This document shows positions 36,236 to 44,631 of a stretch of 64,000 nucleotides of DNA, piece by piece. The translations under genes were made by a program, and so were the position numbers. The DNA comes from Pectobacterium betavasculorum. GTDB lineage: Bacteria > Pseudomonadota > Gammaproteobacteria > Enterobacterales > Enterobacteriaceae. Location of the stretch: assembly GCF_000749845.1 (NCBI RefSeq), contig NZ_JQHM01000002.1, positions 1-64,000 on the forward strand, read 5' to 3'. Within the stretch, counting starts at the first letter, position 1; each line of letters opens with the position of its first letter. The notes under the pieces were generated by a model, which did not search any database, was not told the DNA's origin, and saw only the letters and a program-made list of their open reading frames with translations.

Positions 36236-37250
36236 TGAGGGTACATCCTAATTCGTAGACGAGCGATGTTAATTCATTGTCACAGTCACTCTTTTCAATC
36301 AACTCTGAGAATCCGTGTTCTGCAAGCCAAATATCGTTGTAGATGGTATCAACGTATCGTTCACCACTATCCGGGATGATAATCACGATATTATCCCCAG
36401 GCTTAAACTGATTCAGACGCTCCAAGCCTGCGGATAACGCACAAGCACCCGTACCGCCAATCAGGATCCCTTCTTTACGTGCCAGCTCGCGTGCTATTTT
36501 AAAAGCGGTAAAGTCAGATATTTTTATCGCATCATTAATGTAACGATCATTGAGAATTTTTGGCCGAAATGCCAGTCCGGCACCCTGAACAAAATATTTC
36601 CCCGCTTCTCCCCCGAAAATAATTGACCCATTTGGCTCAACCGCAAATACTTTAATCTCCGGATTCATTTCTTTAAGATATCTCGAAACACCCGTGATCG
36701 TGCCGCAGCTTCCTGCGGTAATAAATACACCACTTATGTCACCAGAAAACTGGCTGTATATTTCTCTCGCCGTTGAATCGTAGTGTTCCTGAGGATTATC
36801 TTCATTCTCAAACTGCATGGGGCTAAAGGCGTTTGGGTATAGCGAAATGATTTTTTTAGTTAATTCTATACGATATAAAACGGTATCAATGCCATCTTCA
36901 AACTCTGGTAAAAAAATGATATCCGCACCATAAGCCTTTATTTTATCTCGTTTAGCACTAGGCACCATGCGATCTAAAATAGCAATAAATTTATATCCTT
37001 TTGCTGCGCAGGCCATTGCCAGCCCAATCGCGGTATTCCCCGAAGATGGCTCGATTACGATCATACCCTTGCGCAGAATTCCTTTACTTTCTGCTTTCTC
37101 CAACATGGAAATAGCAATTCTATCTTTAATACTTCCACCTGGATTGGTTGTTTCCATTTTAAGATAGACATTTACACCTTGAGTATCAAACGTATTAAGT
37201 CGCACACAGGGTGTATTTCCTACCGTATTAAGAATATTATCATATTTCAT
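36225..37250 (-). CDS. cysteine-synthase-like PLP enzyme (beta-replacement)
   Basis: This fold-type II PLP enzyme probably makes a beta-substituted alanine from a serine derivative (O-acetyl- or O-phosphoserine) and a nucleophile. It has 341 residues from ATG 37250, where homologues begin (MKYDNILNTVGNTPCVRL). The PLP lysine is Lys42 in NPGGSIKDR. The substrate loop is PSSGNT (68-73), the phosphate loop TAGSCGTITG (178-187) and IPDSGERY lies near the C-terminus. A C-terminal extension of about 40 residues follows. The frame stays open for another 67 codons upstream (to 37451), and a longer product cannot be excluded because the ribosome site at 37250 is weak. It resembles SbnA/DcsD-type biosynthetic enzymes more than core CysK/CysM. 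First gene of the minus-strand operon. Confidence 0.85.
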   Translation of the reverse strand: MKYDNILNTVGNTPCVRLNTFDTQGVNVYLKMETTNPGGSIKDRIAISMLEKAESKGILRKGMIVIEPSSGNTAIGLAMACAAKGYKFIAILDRMVPSAKRDKIKAYGADIIFLPEFEDGIDTVLYRIELTKKIISLYPNAFSPMQFENEDNPQEHYDSTAREIYSQFSGDISGVFITAGSCGTITGVSRYLKEMNPEIKVFAVEPNGSIIFGGEAGKYFVQGAGLAFRPKILNDRYINDAIKISDFTAFKIARELARKEGILIGGTGACALSAGLERLNQFKPGDNIVIIIPDSGERYVDTIYNDIWLAEHGFSELIEKSDCDNELTSLVYELGCTLNDF

Positions 37251-37538
37251 TTTTATTTTCTCTGAATAAGCTGAACAATCTATTCTGCTAACAAGCACAG
37301 GGATGCCACGATTCGCCTGATATGCAAATATTCCATTATCTTTAAATTCAAAAAAATTAAGATAATGAAATAAGTTTCGTTTAAAGAAACTCATTCGTAA
37401 CGCTCGGCATAAAAACACCCCTAGTCTGTAAAAAAACGCACTGCCCTCCAAGACACTATAGCCACCTTAAAATTTACGTATTTTCTTTACAACTAGCAGA
37501 ATTATCAGTTGCAGTGAATATCTTTAAAAGAGAGTCTT
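37251..37538. promoter_or_regulatory. divergent control region of the biosynthetic cluster
   Basis: This 288-base AT-rich region lies between the divergent PLP-enzyme gene and ATP-grasp gene 2. Two inverted repeats stand out: AGTTTC/GAAACT with a 7-base spacer (37373-37391), and ATTATCTTTAA/TTAAGATAAT (37335-37366). They are candidate operators for a cluster regulator. It also contains the in-frame upstream extension of the PLP gene (37251-37451), here treated as untranslated. Confidence 0.45.
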
Positions 37539-38795
37539 ATGTATATAAAGCATTCGATAAGAGTATCCGGCATGCGCATACTGATCATAGGCAGTGGATT
37601 TGCTCCAATACATAAGAAACTCAAGTTACTCGGGCACCGTTTGTTCATCATCCCAGATCCCAAAAGAAAGATTAATCTCAATGAAGATAACCTTTATGAT
37701 GGTATCAATTTCCCAGAGAATGAAGACGATATAGAATTATTAGCAAGAAATATATGTATAAATAAAACGATTTTTAGCATCGACCGCGTGATTGCCTTTA
37801 ATGAAAAATGGCAACAAATCGCCGCTCGTGTTGCAGTCTATGCTGAGTTACCGATTATTACCGATGAGCAATTAGTTAATAGGACAGTAGATAAATATTT
37901 GATGCGTAAGCATCTGGAAATGAATAATTTCCTAACAATAAAATTTGAAAAGATAGCTCAGTATTCTGATCTAGCGCCTGCCTTGACGCGTGTTGGTTTT
38001 CCTGCGATTTTAAAACCACTCTCGGGTGAAGCCAGTAGGGACATATTACTTATTCACGATGAGGAAAGTTATCATCAACTTGAACCAATTCTTTGTAAAA
38101 AGATCAACGAAACGTTTATCCTTGAGTCATTCGTTTCTGGAGATGAATACAGCGTTGAAGCCGTCTCTTACCATCATCAACATCATATTTTAGCTATTAC
38201 TAAAAAGTATAAAAATGACCAATTTGTTGAAGTCGGCCATGTGTTACCCGCACCGCTTACCGCTGGGCAGGAAGATCAAATCAGCAAATACATTCAAAAT
38301 TTTTTACATACTATGAATTTTAATAACACTCCCTCCCACACTGAAATTATCATTTCCAATATGGGACCCGTTGTTATCGAAAGCCATACGCGACCTGGCG
38401 GGGACAATATCTATCGCCTGTTAGAATATTCAACCGGTATCGACCTGATGAATCTTGTAGCTAAAATAAATACAGAGAGCGTAGAAGAGAGTGATTTATG
38501 TAAAAGGAAGGATTGCTGTTATTCAGCCATATGGTATTCCTCGCCAGAAGGTAATGATAATTTTGTTCTCGATAGCGTACATGGTTTGGAAGAAGCAAGG
38601 AATCGGAACAATATCAAAAATATTACGATGCTAACAAAACCTGGTGATACTGCACGCAGTGTAACAAATAGTTTTGACAGAAGCGCATTTGCGATTGCTA
38701 CGGGGGCAACAGCTAACGAAGCATTATCTACCGCTCAAGATGCATTATCTGAGATTACGTTAACATACAAATATTGTAAAAAACAAAAGAGTTGA
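37539..38795 (+). CDS. ATP-grasp ligase 2 (L-amino acid ligase-like)
   Basis: This 418-residue enzyme is a second, sequence-distinct ATP-grasp ligase. The N-terminal Rossmann-like part has MRILIIGSGFAP from residue 12. The ATP-binding Lys159 is in FPAILKPLSGE, Glu196 in FILESF, Glu269 in SHTEIII and the metal and phosphate loop is ESHTRPGGDN (281-290). This pattern is typical of BacD-like amino-acid ligases that form dipeptides through an acyl phosphate. The start is ATG 37539 with AAGAGAG upstream; ATG 37572 is an alternative. It opens the plus-strand arm of the cluster and is followed after one base by the LysE-type exporter. Confidence 0.85.
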   Translation: MYIKHSIRVSGMRILIIGSGFAPIHKKLKLLGHRLFIIPDPKRKINLNEDNLYDGINFPENEDDIELLARNICINKTIFSIDRVIAFNEKWQQIAARVAVYAELPIITDEQLVNRTVDKYLMRKHLEMNNFLTIKFEKIAQYSDLAPALTRVGFPAILKPLSGEASRDILLIHDEESYHQLEPILCKKINETFILESFVSGDEYSVEAVSYHHQHHILAITKKYKNDQFVEVGHVLPAPLTAGQEDQISKYIQNFLHTMNFNNTPSHTEIIISNMGPVVIESHTRPGGDNIYRLLEYSTGIDLMNLVAKINTESVEESDLCKRKDCCYSAIWYSSPEGNDNFVLDSVHGLEEARNRNNIKNITMLTKPGDTARSVTNSFDRSAFAIATGATANEALSTAQDALSEITLTYKYCKKQKS

Positions 38796-38796
38796 A

Positions 38797-39444
38797 ATGG
38801 AAAATATAGCCTTCATGTTATTCGCTATCAGCGGAACATTACTATTAGGAGCCATGAATCCAGGAGAAAGTTTCCTCTTGGTTGCACGTACAACCGTCGC
38901 AACATCTCGGCTTAATGGGATTGCAACAGCTCTCAGCATGGGCACAGGAAGCTTGATATTTTCCCTTGCTGCAATGTTTGGCCTTCAGGCTATTATCAAG
39001 ACGATGCCTGACTTTTACTTTTTCATCAGAATATTAGGCGGTTGCTATCTCATTTATCTTGCATACAAGTTCACGCTTAAAAAAAATAAGGCAACTGTAG
39101 ACCATATTACACCTGGTGTTGAGCAACAATCCTTCATCCAAAGCTATTTCCAGGGACTTATTATTCAATTGAGCAACCCTAATACTGCATTAGTTTTTGC
39201 AAGCGTATTCTCTGCACTATTAAGTCATACGCTACCCTTTGAAATGTACTTTATTTTACCTGCTATTGCTTTTTCTATTGATACATTATGGTACATTTTT
39301 GTCGCGGTTGTCTTATCCTACCAACGACCAAGAAACACCTACCTTAATTATAAAAAATGGTTTGATATTACCGCTGGCGTACTAATGCTCTTTTTGGGAG
39401 TAAAAACATTATATATTGCATTTACTCAGGCTAATCCTTTCTGA
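38797..39444 (+). CDS. LysE/RhtB-family amino acid exporter
   Basis: This 215-residue inner membrane protein has about six hydrophobic segments and the family motif GAMNPGES near residue 18-25, where LysE/RhtB proteins carry G-x-x-PGP. The family exports amino acids and small derivatives. It starts one base after the ATP-grasp gene 2 stop, so the two are one transcription unit. Export of the unusual amino acid, or self-protection of the producer, is the inferred role. Confidence 0.88.
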   Translation: MENIAFMLFAISGTLLLGAMNPGESFLLVARTTVATSRLNGIATALSMGTGSLIFSLAAMFGLQAIIKTMPDFYFFIRILGGCYLIYLAYKFTLKKNKATVDHITPGVEQQSFIQSYFQGLIIQLSNPNTALVFASVFSALLSHTLPFEMYFILPAIAFSIDTLWYIFVAVVLSYQRPRNTYLNYKKWFDITAGVLMLFLGVKTLYIAFTQANPF

Positions 39445-39860
39445 GGGCAGATCATTGAAAAATGAGAAACGATGTCATCCGCATCGTTAAAAGCACCATA
39501 TTTTGTATTTCACCAAATACGCTATCCACAGCCCCCTCAAGCTCGCACTTTGTTGGCCGCACGCTATCTTTCGCCACGACCGCATTGATGGGCAAAACTT
39601 GCGAGCCACCTCGCGCACTCTAACAATAGTGGAAAAATCGGATACTCCTCTCTTTCTCAGTCTGGTAACGTCCTCTGACGCCAAATAGCGACCATCAATG
39701 GTAAGATAGCGCACTCGCTGGTGATATTTTTCATCTGCCAGTCAGTATACTTCTGGCATTCCATTTCAATGCTCAGGTGACGTGCCATCGGCAAGGTTTA
39801 ACATCGACCGCTACGCCATCATCTGAACGAACAAAAGCGTTAAGACTGAGTAAAATCACT
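39445..39860. other. gene-free right edge of the accessory block, upstream of mutS
   Basis: This 416-base region contains a small hairpin, AACGATG/CATCGTT (39468-39488). On the minus strand a short T-run (TTTTTC) occurs a few bases after it. There is also a 75-codon minus-strand reading frame (39487-39714), rich in Arg and Ser, with no recognisable similarity. It could be a decayed gene remnant at an insertion boundary. The last part holds the mutS promoter and the untranslated stretch in front of its start. No attachment site was found. Confidence 0.45.
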
Positions 39861-42425
39861 ATGAAAGATTCTACCGACAAGGATTTCACCGCCCACACAC
39901 CCATGATGCAGCAGTATTTTAGGTTAAAGGCTGAACATCCGGAAATCCTGCTGTTTTACCGTATGGGCGATTTTTACGAGCTGTTCTATGACGATGCTAA
40001 GCGAGCTTCCCAACTACTGGATATTTCGCTGACGAAACGCGGCGCTTCCGCGGGGGAACCGATACCGATGGCGGGCGTCCCCCACCACGCCGTAGAGAAT
40101 TACCTTGCCAGACTGGTGCAAATGGGCGAATCCGTCGCGATCTGCGAACAGACCGGCGATCCCGCCACCAGCAAAGGACCAGTGGAACGTAAAGTCGTGC
40201 GTATCGTCACGCCGGGAACCATCAGCGACGAAGCGCTATTGCAGGAAAAGCAGGATAACCTGCTGGCAGCAATCTGGCAGGACGGTCGGGGATTCGGTTA
40301 CGCCACGCTGGATATCAGCTCTGGACGCTTTCGCGTAAGTGAACCGGACGATCGGGAAACCATGTCGGCTGAGTTGCAGCGTACCAATCCGGCAGAATTA
40401 CTCTACCCTGAATCCTTTGAGTCCATGGATTTGATCGAAAATCGCCACGGACTGCGCCGCCGCCCGCTGTGGGAATTTGAACCCGATACCGCACGTCAGC
40501 AGCTTAATCTGCAATTTGGTACCCGCGATCTGACTGGTTTTGGTGTAGAACAGGCAAAGCTCGCACTGCGAGCTGCCGGATGTTTGCTGCAATACGCGAA
40601 AGACACACAACGTACCTCGCTGCCACATATTCGTGGCATTACGATGGAACGCCAGCAGGATGGCATCATCATGGATGCGGCCACGCGCCGTAACCTTGAA
40701 CTGACGCAAAACCTGTCAGGCGGCGTGGAAAATACGCTAGCTGCCGTACTGGATTGCACCGTAACAGCGATGGGCAGCCGGATGCTGAAGCGCTGGATTC
40801 ACATGCCTAGCCGTGATATTGATGCGCTCAAGCAGCGCCAGCAGGCTATCAGCGCGTTGCAAGAAATCACACCGGATCTGCAACCCTATCTTAGGCAGGT
40901 CGGCGATCTGGAGCGTATTCTGGCGCGCCTCGCTTTACGCACGGCGCGTCCGCGCGATCTGGCACGCATGCGCCATGCTTTCCAGCAGTTTCCCGATATC
41001 CGCGAACAGCTTGCGCCGCTGGATACTGATTCCGTTCGCCGTCTGGTCAGCCTGATTGGGCAATTTGATGAATTACGCGATTTGCTAGAACGTGCCGTTG
41101 TCGAAACACCGCCTGTTCTGGTACGTGACGGGGGTGTTATCGCGCCGGGCTACCATGCAGAACTGGACGAGTGGCGCGCGTTGGCTGATGGTGCCAGCGA
41201 TTATCTGGACCGTCTGGAAATTCGCGAACGTGAAAAGCTGGGGCTTGATACGTTAAAGGTAGGCTTCAACGGCGTACACGGTTATTACATTCAGGTCAGC
41301 CGTGGTCAAAGTCATCTGGTGCCGATCCACTATGTACGCCGTCAGACACTGAAAAATGCCGAACGCTACATCATCCCCGAACTGAAAGAGTACGAAGACA
41401 AGGTTCTGACTTCGAAAGGCAAAGCCCTGGCGCTGGAAAAGGCGCTTTACGATGAGCTTTTCGATCTGCTACTGCCTCATCTAGCCGAGCTTCAGCAAAG
41501 TGCAGCCGCATTAGCGGAGCTAGACGTTCTGACGAATCTGGCGGAACGCGCCGATACGCTGCATTACGTCTGTCCGGCGTTGAGTGACAAACCCGGCATC
41601 AAAATCACAGGCGGTCGTCACCCTGTCGTCGAGCAGGTGCTTCGTGAGCCGTTTATTTCAAACCCCCTGTCGCTCTCACCACAGCGCCGTATGCTGATTA
41701 TCACCGGCCCCAATATGGGGGGTAAAAGTACCTATATGCGTCAGGCAGCGCTGATTGTACTGATGGCGCATATCGGCTGCTTTGTGCCTGCGGATCAGGC
41801 GGTCATTGGTCCGGTCGATCGCATTTTCACTCGTGTGGGGGCAGCAGACGATCTGGCATCTGGCCGCTCCACCTTCATGGTAGAAATGACCGAAACGGCA
41901 AATATTCTGCACAACGCCACGGAAAACAGCCTGGTGCTGATGGACGAAATCGGCCGCGGCACCTCAACCTATGACGGCTTGTCGCTAGCATGGGCCTGCG
42001 CCGAGAATCTGGCGAACCGTATCAAAGCAATGACGCTGTTTGCAACGCACTACTTTGAACTGACCACCCTACCGGAAAAAATGGAAGGCGTGGTGAATGT
42101 CCATTTAGATGCACGTGAGCACGGCGATACCATCGCCTTCATGCACAGCGTACAAGACGGTGCAGCCAGCAAAAGCTACGGCCTTGCCGTTGCCGCATTG
42201 GCAGGTGTACCGAAAGAAGTAATTAAACGCGCGCGTCAGAAACTGAAAGAGCTGGAAACGTTATCGAATAACGCTTCATCCAGTCATATCGATGGCGCAC
42301 AACTGGCGCTGCTGAGCAACGATGAGCCATCACCGGCGATTGAAGCGCTGGAAGCTATCGACCCTGATGCCCTCACGCCTCGGCAAGCGCTGGATTGGCT
42401 GTATCAGCTAAAGAAAATGCTCTGA
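39861..42425 (+). CDS. mutS: DNA mismatch repair protein MutS
   Basis: This protein recognises base mismatches and small loops and starts methyl-directed repair with MutL/MutH. It has 854 residues from ATG 39861. The frame is open 84 bases further, but [19 protein letters not shown] is where the family begins and the length then matches E. coli (853). The mismatch-reading FYE sits in [10 protein letters not shown] (Phe and Glu of the wedge). The ATPase has Walker [11 protein letters not shown], Walker [14 protein letters not shown] and ATHYFELT. The C-terminal tetramer segment ends [15 protein letters not shown] bidirectional terminator follows. Confidence 0.97.
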   Translation: MKDSTDKDFTAHTPMMQQYFRLKAEHPEILLFYRMGDFYELFYDDAKRASQLLDISLTKRGASAGEPIPMAGVPHHAVENYLARLVQMGESVAICEQTGDPATSKGPVERKVVRIVTPGTISDEALLQEKQDNLLAAIWQDGRGFGYATLDISSGRFRVSEPDDRETMSAELQRTNPAELLYPESFESMDLIENRHGLRRRPLWEFEPDTARQQLNLQFGTRDLTGFGVEQAKLALRAAGCLLQYAKDTQRTSLPHIRGITMERQQDGIIMDAATRRNLELTQNLSGGVENTLAAVLDCTVTAMGSRMLKRWIHMPSRDIDALKQRQQAISALQEITPDLQPYLRQVGDLERILARLALRTARPRDLARMRHAFQQFPDIREQLAPLDTDSVRRLVSLIGQFDELRDLLERAVVETPPVLVRDGGVIAPGYHAELDEWRALADGASDYLDRLEIREREKLGLDTLKVGFNGVHGYYIQVSRGQSHLVPIHYVRRQTLKNAERYIIPELKEYEDKVLTSKGKALALEKALYDELFDLLLPHLAELQQSAAALAELDVLTNLAERADTLHYVCPALSDKPGIKITGGRHPVVEQVLREPFISNPLSLSPQRRMLIITGPNMGGKSTYMRQAALIVLMAHIGCFVPADQAVIGPVDRIFTRVGAADDLASGRSTFMVEMTETANILHNATENSLVLMDEIGRGTSTYDGLSLAWACAENLANRIKAMTLFATHYFELTTLPEKMEGVVNVHLDAREHGDTIAFMHSVQDGAASKSYGLAVAALAGVPKEVIKRARQKLKELETLSNNASSSHIDGAQLALLSNDEPSPAIEALEAIDPDALTPRQALDWLYQLKKML

Positions 42426-42458
42426 CCCAAGTCAGAACGAGGCAGGTAAATACAAAAA

Positions 42459-42487
42459 AGGCACTGAAAATCAGTGCCTTTTCTTTT
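42459..42487. terminator. bidirectional terminator between mutS and nlpE
   Basis: The stem is AGGCACTGA/TCAGTGCCT with loop AAA, then TTTTCTTTT on the plus strand. An A-run on the other side gives TTTTTTG on the minus strand. Confidence 0.9.
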
Positions 42488-42497
42488 AAACGTCGAG

Positions 42498-43196
42498 TTA
42501 GTCTATCTGTGTATCACAGTTTGCTCGCGCCTTCATACGTACTTCATCGCTACCGTTGGGGACCACCGCCTTCACCATTTGCCCTTCTTCCATCGACGGA
42601 ATGACGGCAAAATGCGCAGTTAGCACAAGTAATACCGGTTCAGCGGCTTTATCTCTCACGCGAAAATATTGTCTTTCCAACTCCGCGCTATCATCCATTA
42701 CAAAGGTTTTTCCTGTCGCGCAGTCAGAGAAGGTCGCGACATCCGCCATATAGCGGTACATTCCCTTCATTACCATCGGCGTATTTGGCAGCGGCTGCTC
42801 GGTTGCCGTCAGCTGACGAGGAAGAGATGAATTGATGGGCAAACCTTGTTGATCCAACATTTCAAGGGTGCTATCAACCGGGCGAAAGTAACGTTTCTCG
42901 CCCGCGCTATTCGTCAACACCAACTTATCCGCGGTGCGTCTCCATTGCCCATAAGAAGCAAACGTATTGTTGCCTTCTCTCGTTGTTTGATATTGTTCAC
43001 GCAGAACAAAAGTCCCGTCTTTTTCCAAAAACAGTGACGTATCAATCCCTCCGCAGTCCGCACAGGGTAAAACGCCACGATAACTTTGCGCCATTGGTTT
43101 AAGGGGCTCTTCCTGAACTTGTGATCGAGTATGACACCCGATCAATCCAGAAATCCCTGCTATCAATAGCACACCGATAGCCAGTTTTTTCATCAT
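42498..43196 (-). CDS. nlpE: outer membrane lipoprotein NlpE (copper resistance, Cpx signalling)
   Basis: This lipoprotein activates the CpxAR envelope stress system on surface contact or lipoprotein trafficking faults. It has 232 residues. The signal peptide ends in lipobox LIGC with Cys21. The N-terminal domain carries the CxxC motif PCADCGGIDTSLFLEKDG, followed by FASYGQWRRTADKLVLT. The C-terminal domain has GMYRYMADVATFSDCATGK, aligning with E. coli NlpE across its length. It lies between mutS and yaeQ on the minus strand; yaeQ lies upstream with a 69-base gap. Confidence 0.93.
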   Translation of the reverse strand: MMKKLAIGVLLIAGISGLIGCHTRSQVQEEPLKPMAQSYRGVLPCADCGGIDTSLFLEKDGTFVLREQYQTTREGNNTFASYGQWRRTADKLVLTNSAGEKRYFRPVDSTLEMLDQQGLPINSSLPRQLTATEQPLPNTPMVMKGMYRYMADVATFSDCATGKTFVMDDSAELERQYFRVRDKAAEPVLLVLTAHFAVIPSMEEGQMVKAVVPNGSDEVRMKARANCDTQID

Positions 43197-43265
43197 TATA
43201 TTCCTGCCGTCTCTGTCCTGTTTTTATCGTTCTTGTCCAATGTTCTGGAACGCATCCAGCCGTCA

Positions 43266-43820
43266 TCATCCCTGAGTCTGAGGAATTTTCCACTCAGAAA
43301 ATGCTATTTCAAGACTATTCTTATCGTCAGATAACCAGATCGTACCGTCCTGTATTGTTGCCTGCAATGACATGGTGCGCTGAATCAGTCCAGCAAGCTG
43401 AGCCAGCTGATTGTCATCTAAAAAGCGGATCGCCAGATTTTTGTACCCGGAGACCTTATTTGATATCGCATTCCACCACACCTGTGCCGCACGCTCGCTG
43501 TAGGCGTACAACACAACGGTACGGGACTGGTTGCAGGCTTTCTTCAGCCGCTTTTCATCCGGTAGACCTAACTCAATCCACAACTCCAGCTCCATTGTAT
43601 CATTACGTCGCCAGATTTCCGGTTCGTCATCTGCGCTCAGACCTTTAGTAAAGCGCAAATTTTCATCGGCATGGCAGATCCACGCTAAAAGCCGCAGCAT
43701 CATGCGCTGTTCCGTTTCAGACGGATGCTGCGCTATCGTCAGATTCGCATCGTGAAAAAAATTCCGATCCATATCGGCAATATTGATTGCTGCTTTGTAA
43801 ACCGTTGCTTTTAATGCCAT
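43266..43820 (-). CDS. yaeQ: YaeQ family protein
   Basis: This 184-residue cytoplasmic protein is collinear with YaeQ. It begins [19 protein letters not shown] and contains [23 protein letters not shown]-type and [21 protein letters not shown]-type segments, partly quoted. The fold is related to PD-(D/E)xK nucleases; older reports of RfaH-like activity are not accepted. Its function is unknown. The neighbours nlpE, yaeP-rof and tilS match enterobacterial order. Confidence 0.93.
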   Translation of the reverse strand: MALKATVYKAAINIADMDRNFFHDANLTIAQHPSETEQRMMLRLLAWICHADENLRFTKGLSADDEPEIWRRNDTMELELWIELGLPDEKRLKKACNQSRTVVLYAYSERAAQVWWNAISNKVSGYKNLAIRFLDDNQLAQLAGLIQRTMSLQATIQDGTIWLSDDKNSLEIAFSEWKIPQTQG

Positions 43821-44060
43821 CAGTGACCTCGTCGTTATTCCCCCTTAGTTTACTTGAGTTAGCACCATCCTCACAGTAAAGGTGATATCTACCACGTAAC
43901 CGATAGATTAGGCCTCTAAGGACTACTGATATCCTGCTAATCCCTATGCTATAGTCGGTTTGATAAATAGAGTTTATCTTCGTAGGCTTACAACATCGCG
44001 CACCACAACAAGTGATGATGCATGAATATCTACCGAGCTAAGCTTTCAAGGGAGGATATA

Positions 44061-44261
44061 GTGCAAGAATACTGTGAATTAGTACGTCGCTTATACGCAG
44101 AGATCGCCAGTGGCGATCTGGGCTATATACCCGATTCGCTGGGTTGTGTTTTAAAAACCCTGGATGGCATTGCCGCGAATGAGGCGTTACCATCCTCCGT
44201 CAGGGAACAGGCTGCTTTTGCCGCCGCTAACTTATTGGTGAGTGATTATGTCAATGAGTAA
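44061..44261 (+). CDS. yaeP: YaeP family protein
   Basis: This 66-residue conserved protein is of unknown function. The start is GTG 44061, preceded by GGGAGG at good spacing and giving exactly the E. coli YaeP length. The in-frame ATG at 44022 would add 13 residues without a ribosome site. Conserved segments are [20 protein letters not shown] and [16 protein letters not shown]. Its end overlaps the rof start by 14 bases, so the two are translated together. A possible -10 (TATAGT) lies near 43950. Confidence 0.92.
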   Translation: MQEYCELVRRLYAEIASGDLGYIPDSLGCVLKTLDGIAANEALPSSVREQAAFAAANLLVSDYVNE

Positions 44262-44508
44262 TGAATATCAACCCATCAACTGTGATGATTACGACAGCCT
44301 GGAAGCCACCTGTCAGCAGAATCTGACGCTGACGCTGGAACTCCGCAATGGTGAAGTTGTGACCGGTAAAGCTAGTGACATGATCTCGCGTAAGCAGGTC
44401 GAGTATCTGGTGATTGAAGCATCCGGTGCTACCCGCGAACTGCGCCTCGACCATATCGTCAGTTTCAGTCATCCTGAAATTGGGAAGGTCGTCGTCAGCG
44501 AACCCTGA
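44248..44508 (+). CDS. rof: Rho-binding antiterminator Rof (YaeO)
   Basis: This small protein binds Rho and inhibits Rho-dependent termination. It has 86 residues from ATG 44248 (GGTGAG upstream inside yaeP); ATG 44254 is an alternative. The Sm-like fold segments [22 protein letters not shown] and the conserved C-terminus [19 protein letters not shown] match E. coli Rof. It overlaps yaeP and is followed by a strong intrinsic terminator, so its own transcription does not rely on Rho. Confidence 0.95.
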   Translation: MSMSNEYQPINCDDYDSLEATCQQNLTLTLELRNGEVVTGKASDMISRKQVEYLVIEASGATRELRLDHIVSFSHPEIGKVVVSEP

Positions 44509-44554
44509 CGGACTTCTTCTTTCATTTAGCAGCAAACGCTGAATAAATGCTTCC

Positions 44555-44582
44555 AAAACGGACAACTCGGGTTGTCCGTTTT
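44555..44582. terminator. terminator between rof and tilS
   Basis: A perfect 12-bp stem AAAACGGACAAC/GTTGTCCGTTTT with loop TCGG has T- and A-runs on both sides, so it can serve both convergent units. Confidence 0.9.
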
Positions 44583-44631
44583 TATTTCAGCGCTACTCGA
44601 CATCAGTTTTCCCGAGACCTTTTTACCAAGC

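Noticed and set aside
36225-37250. PLP enzyme as SbnA of a staphyloferrin B-like siderophore pathway
   Set aside because: No SbnB-like dehydrogenase, no NIS synthetase and no siderophore receptor are nearby.
39487-39714. 75-codon minus-strand frame upstream of mutS
   Set aside because: No recognisable domain, no clear ribosome site and an odd Arg/Ser/Cys composition; kept only as a possible remnant.
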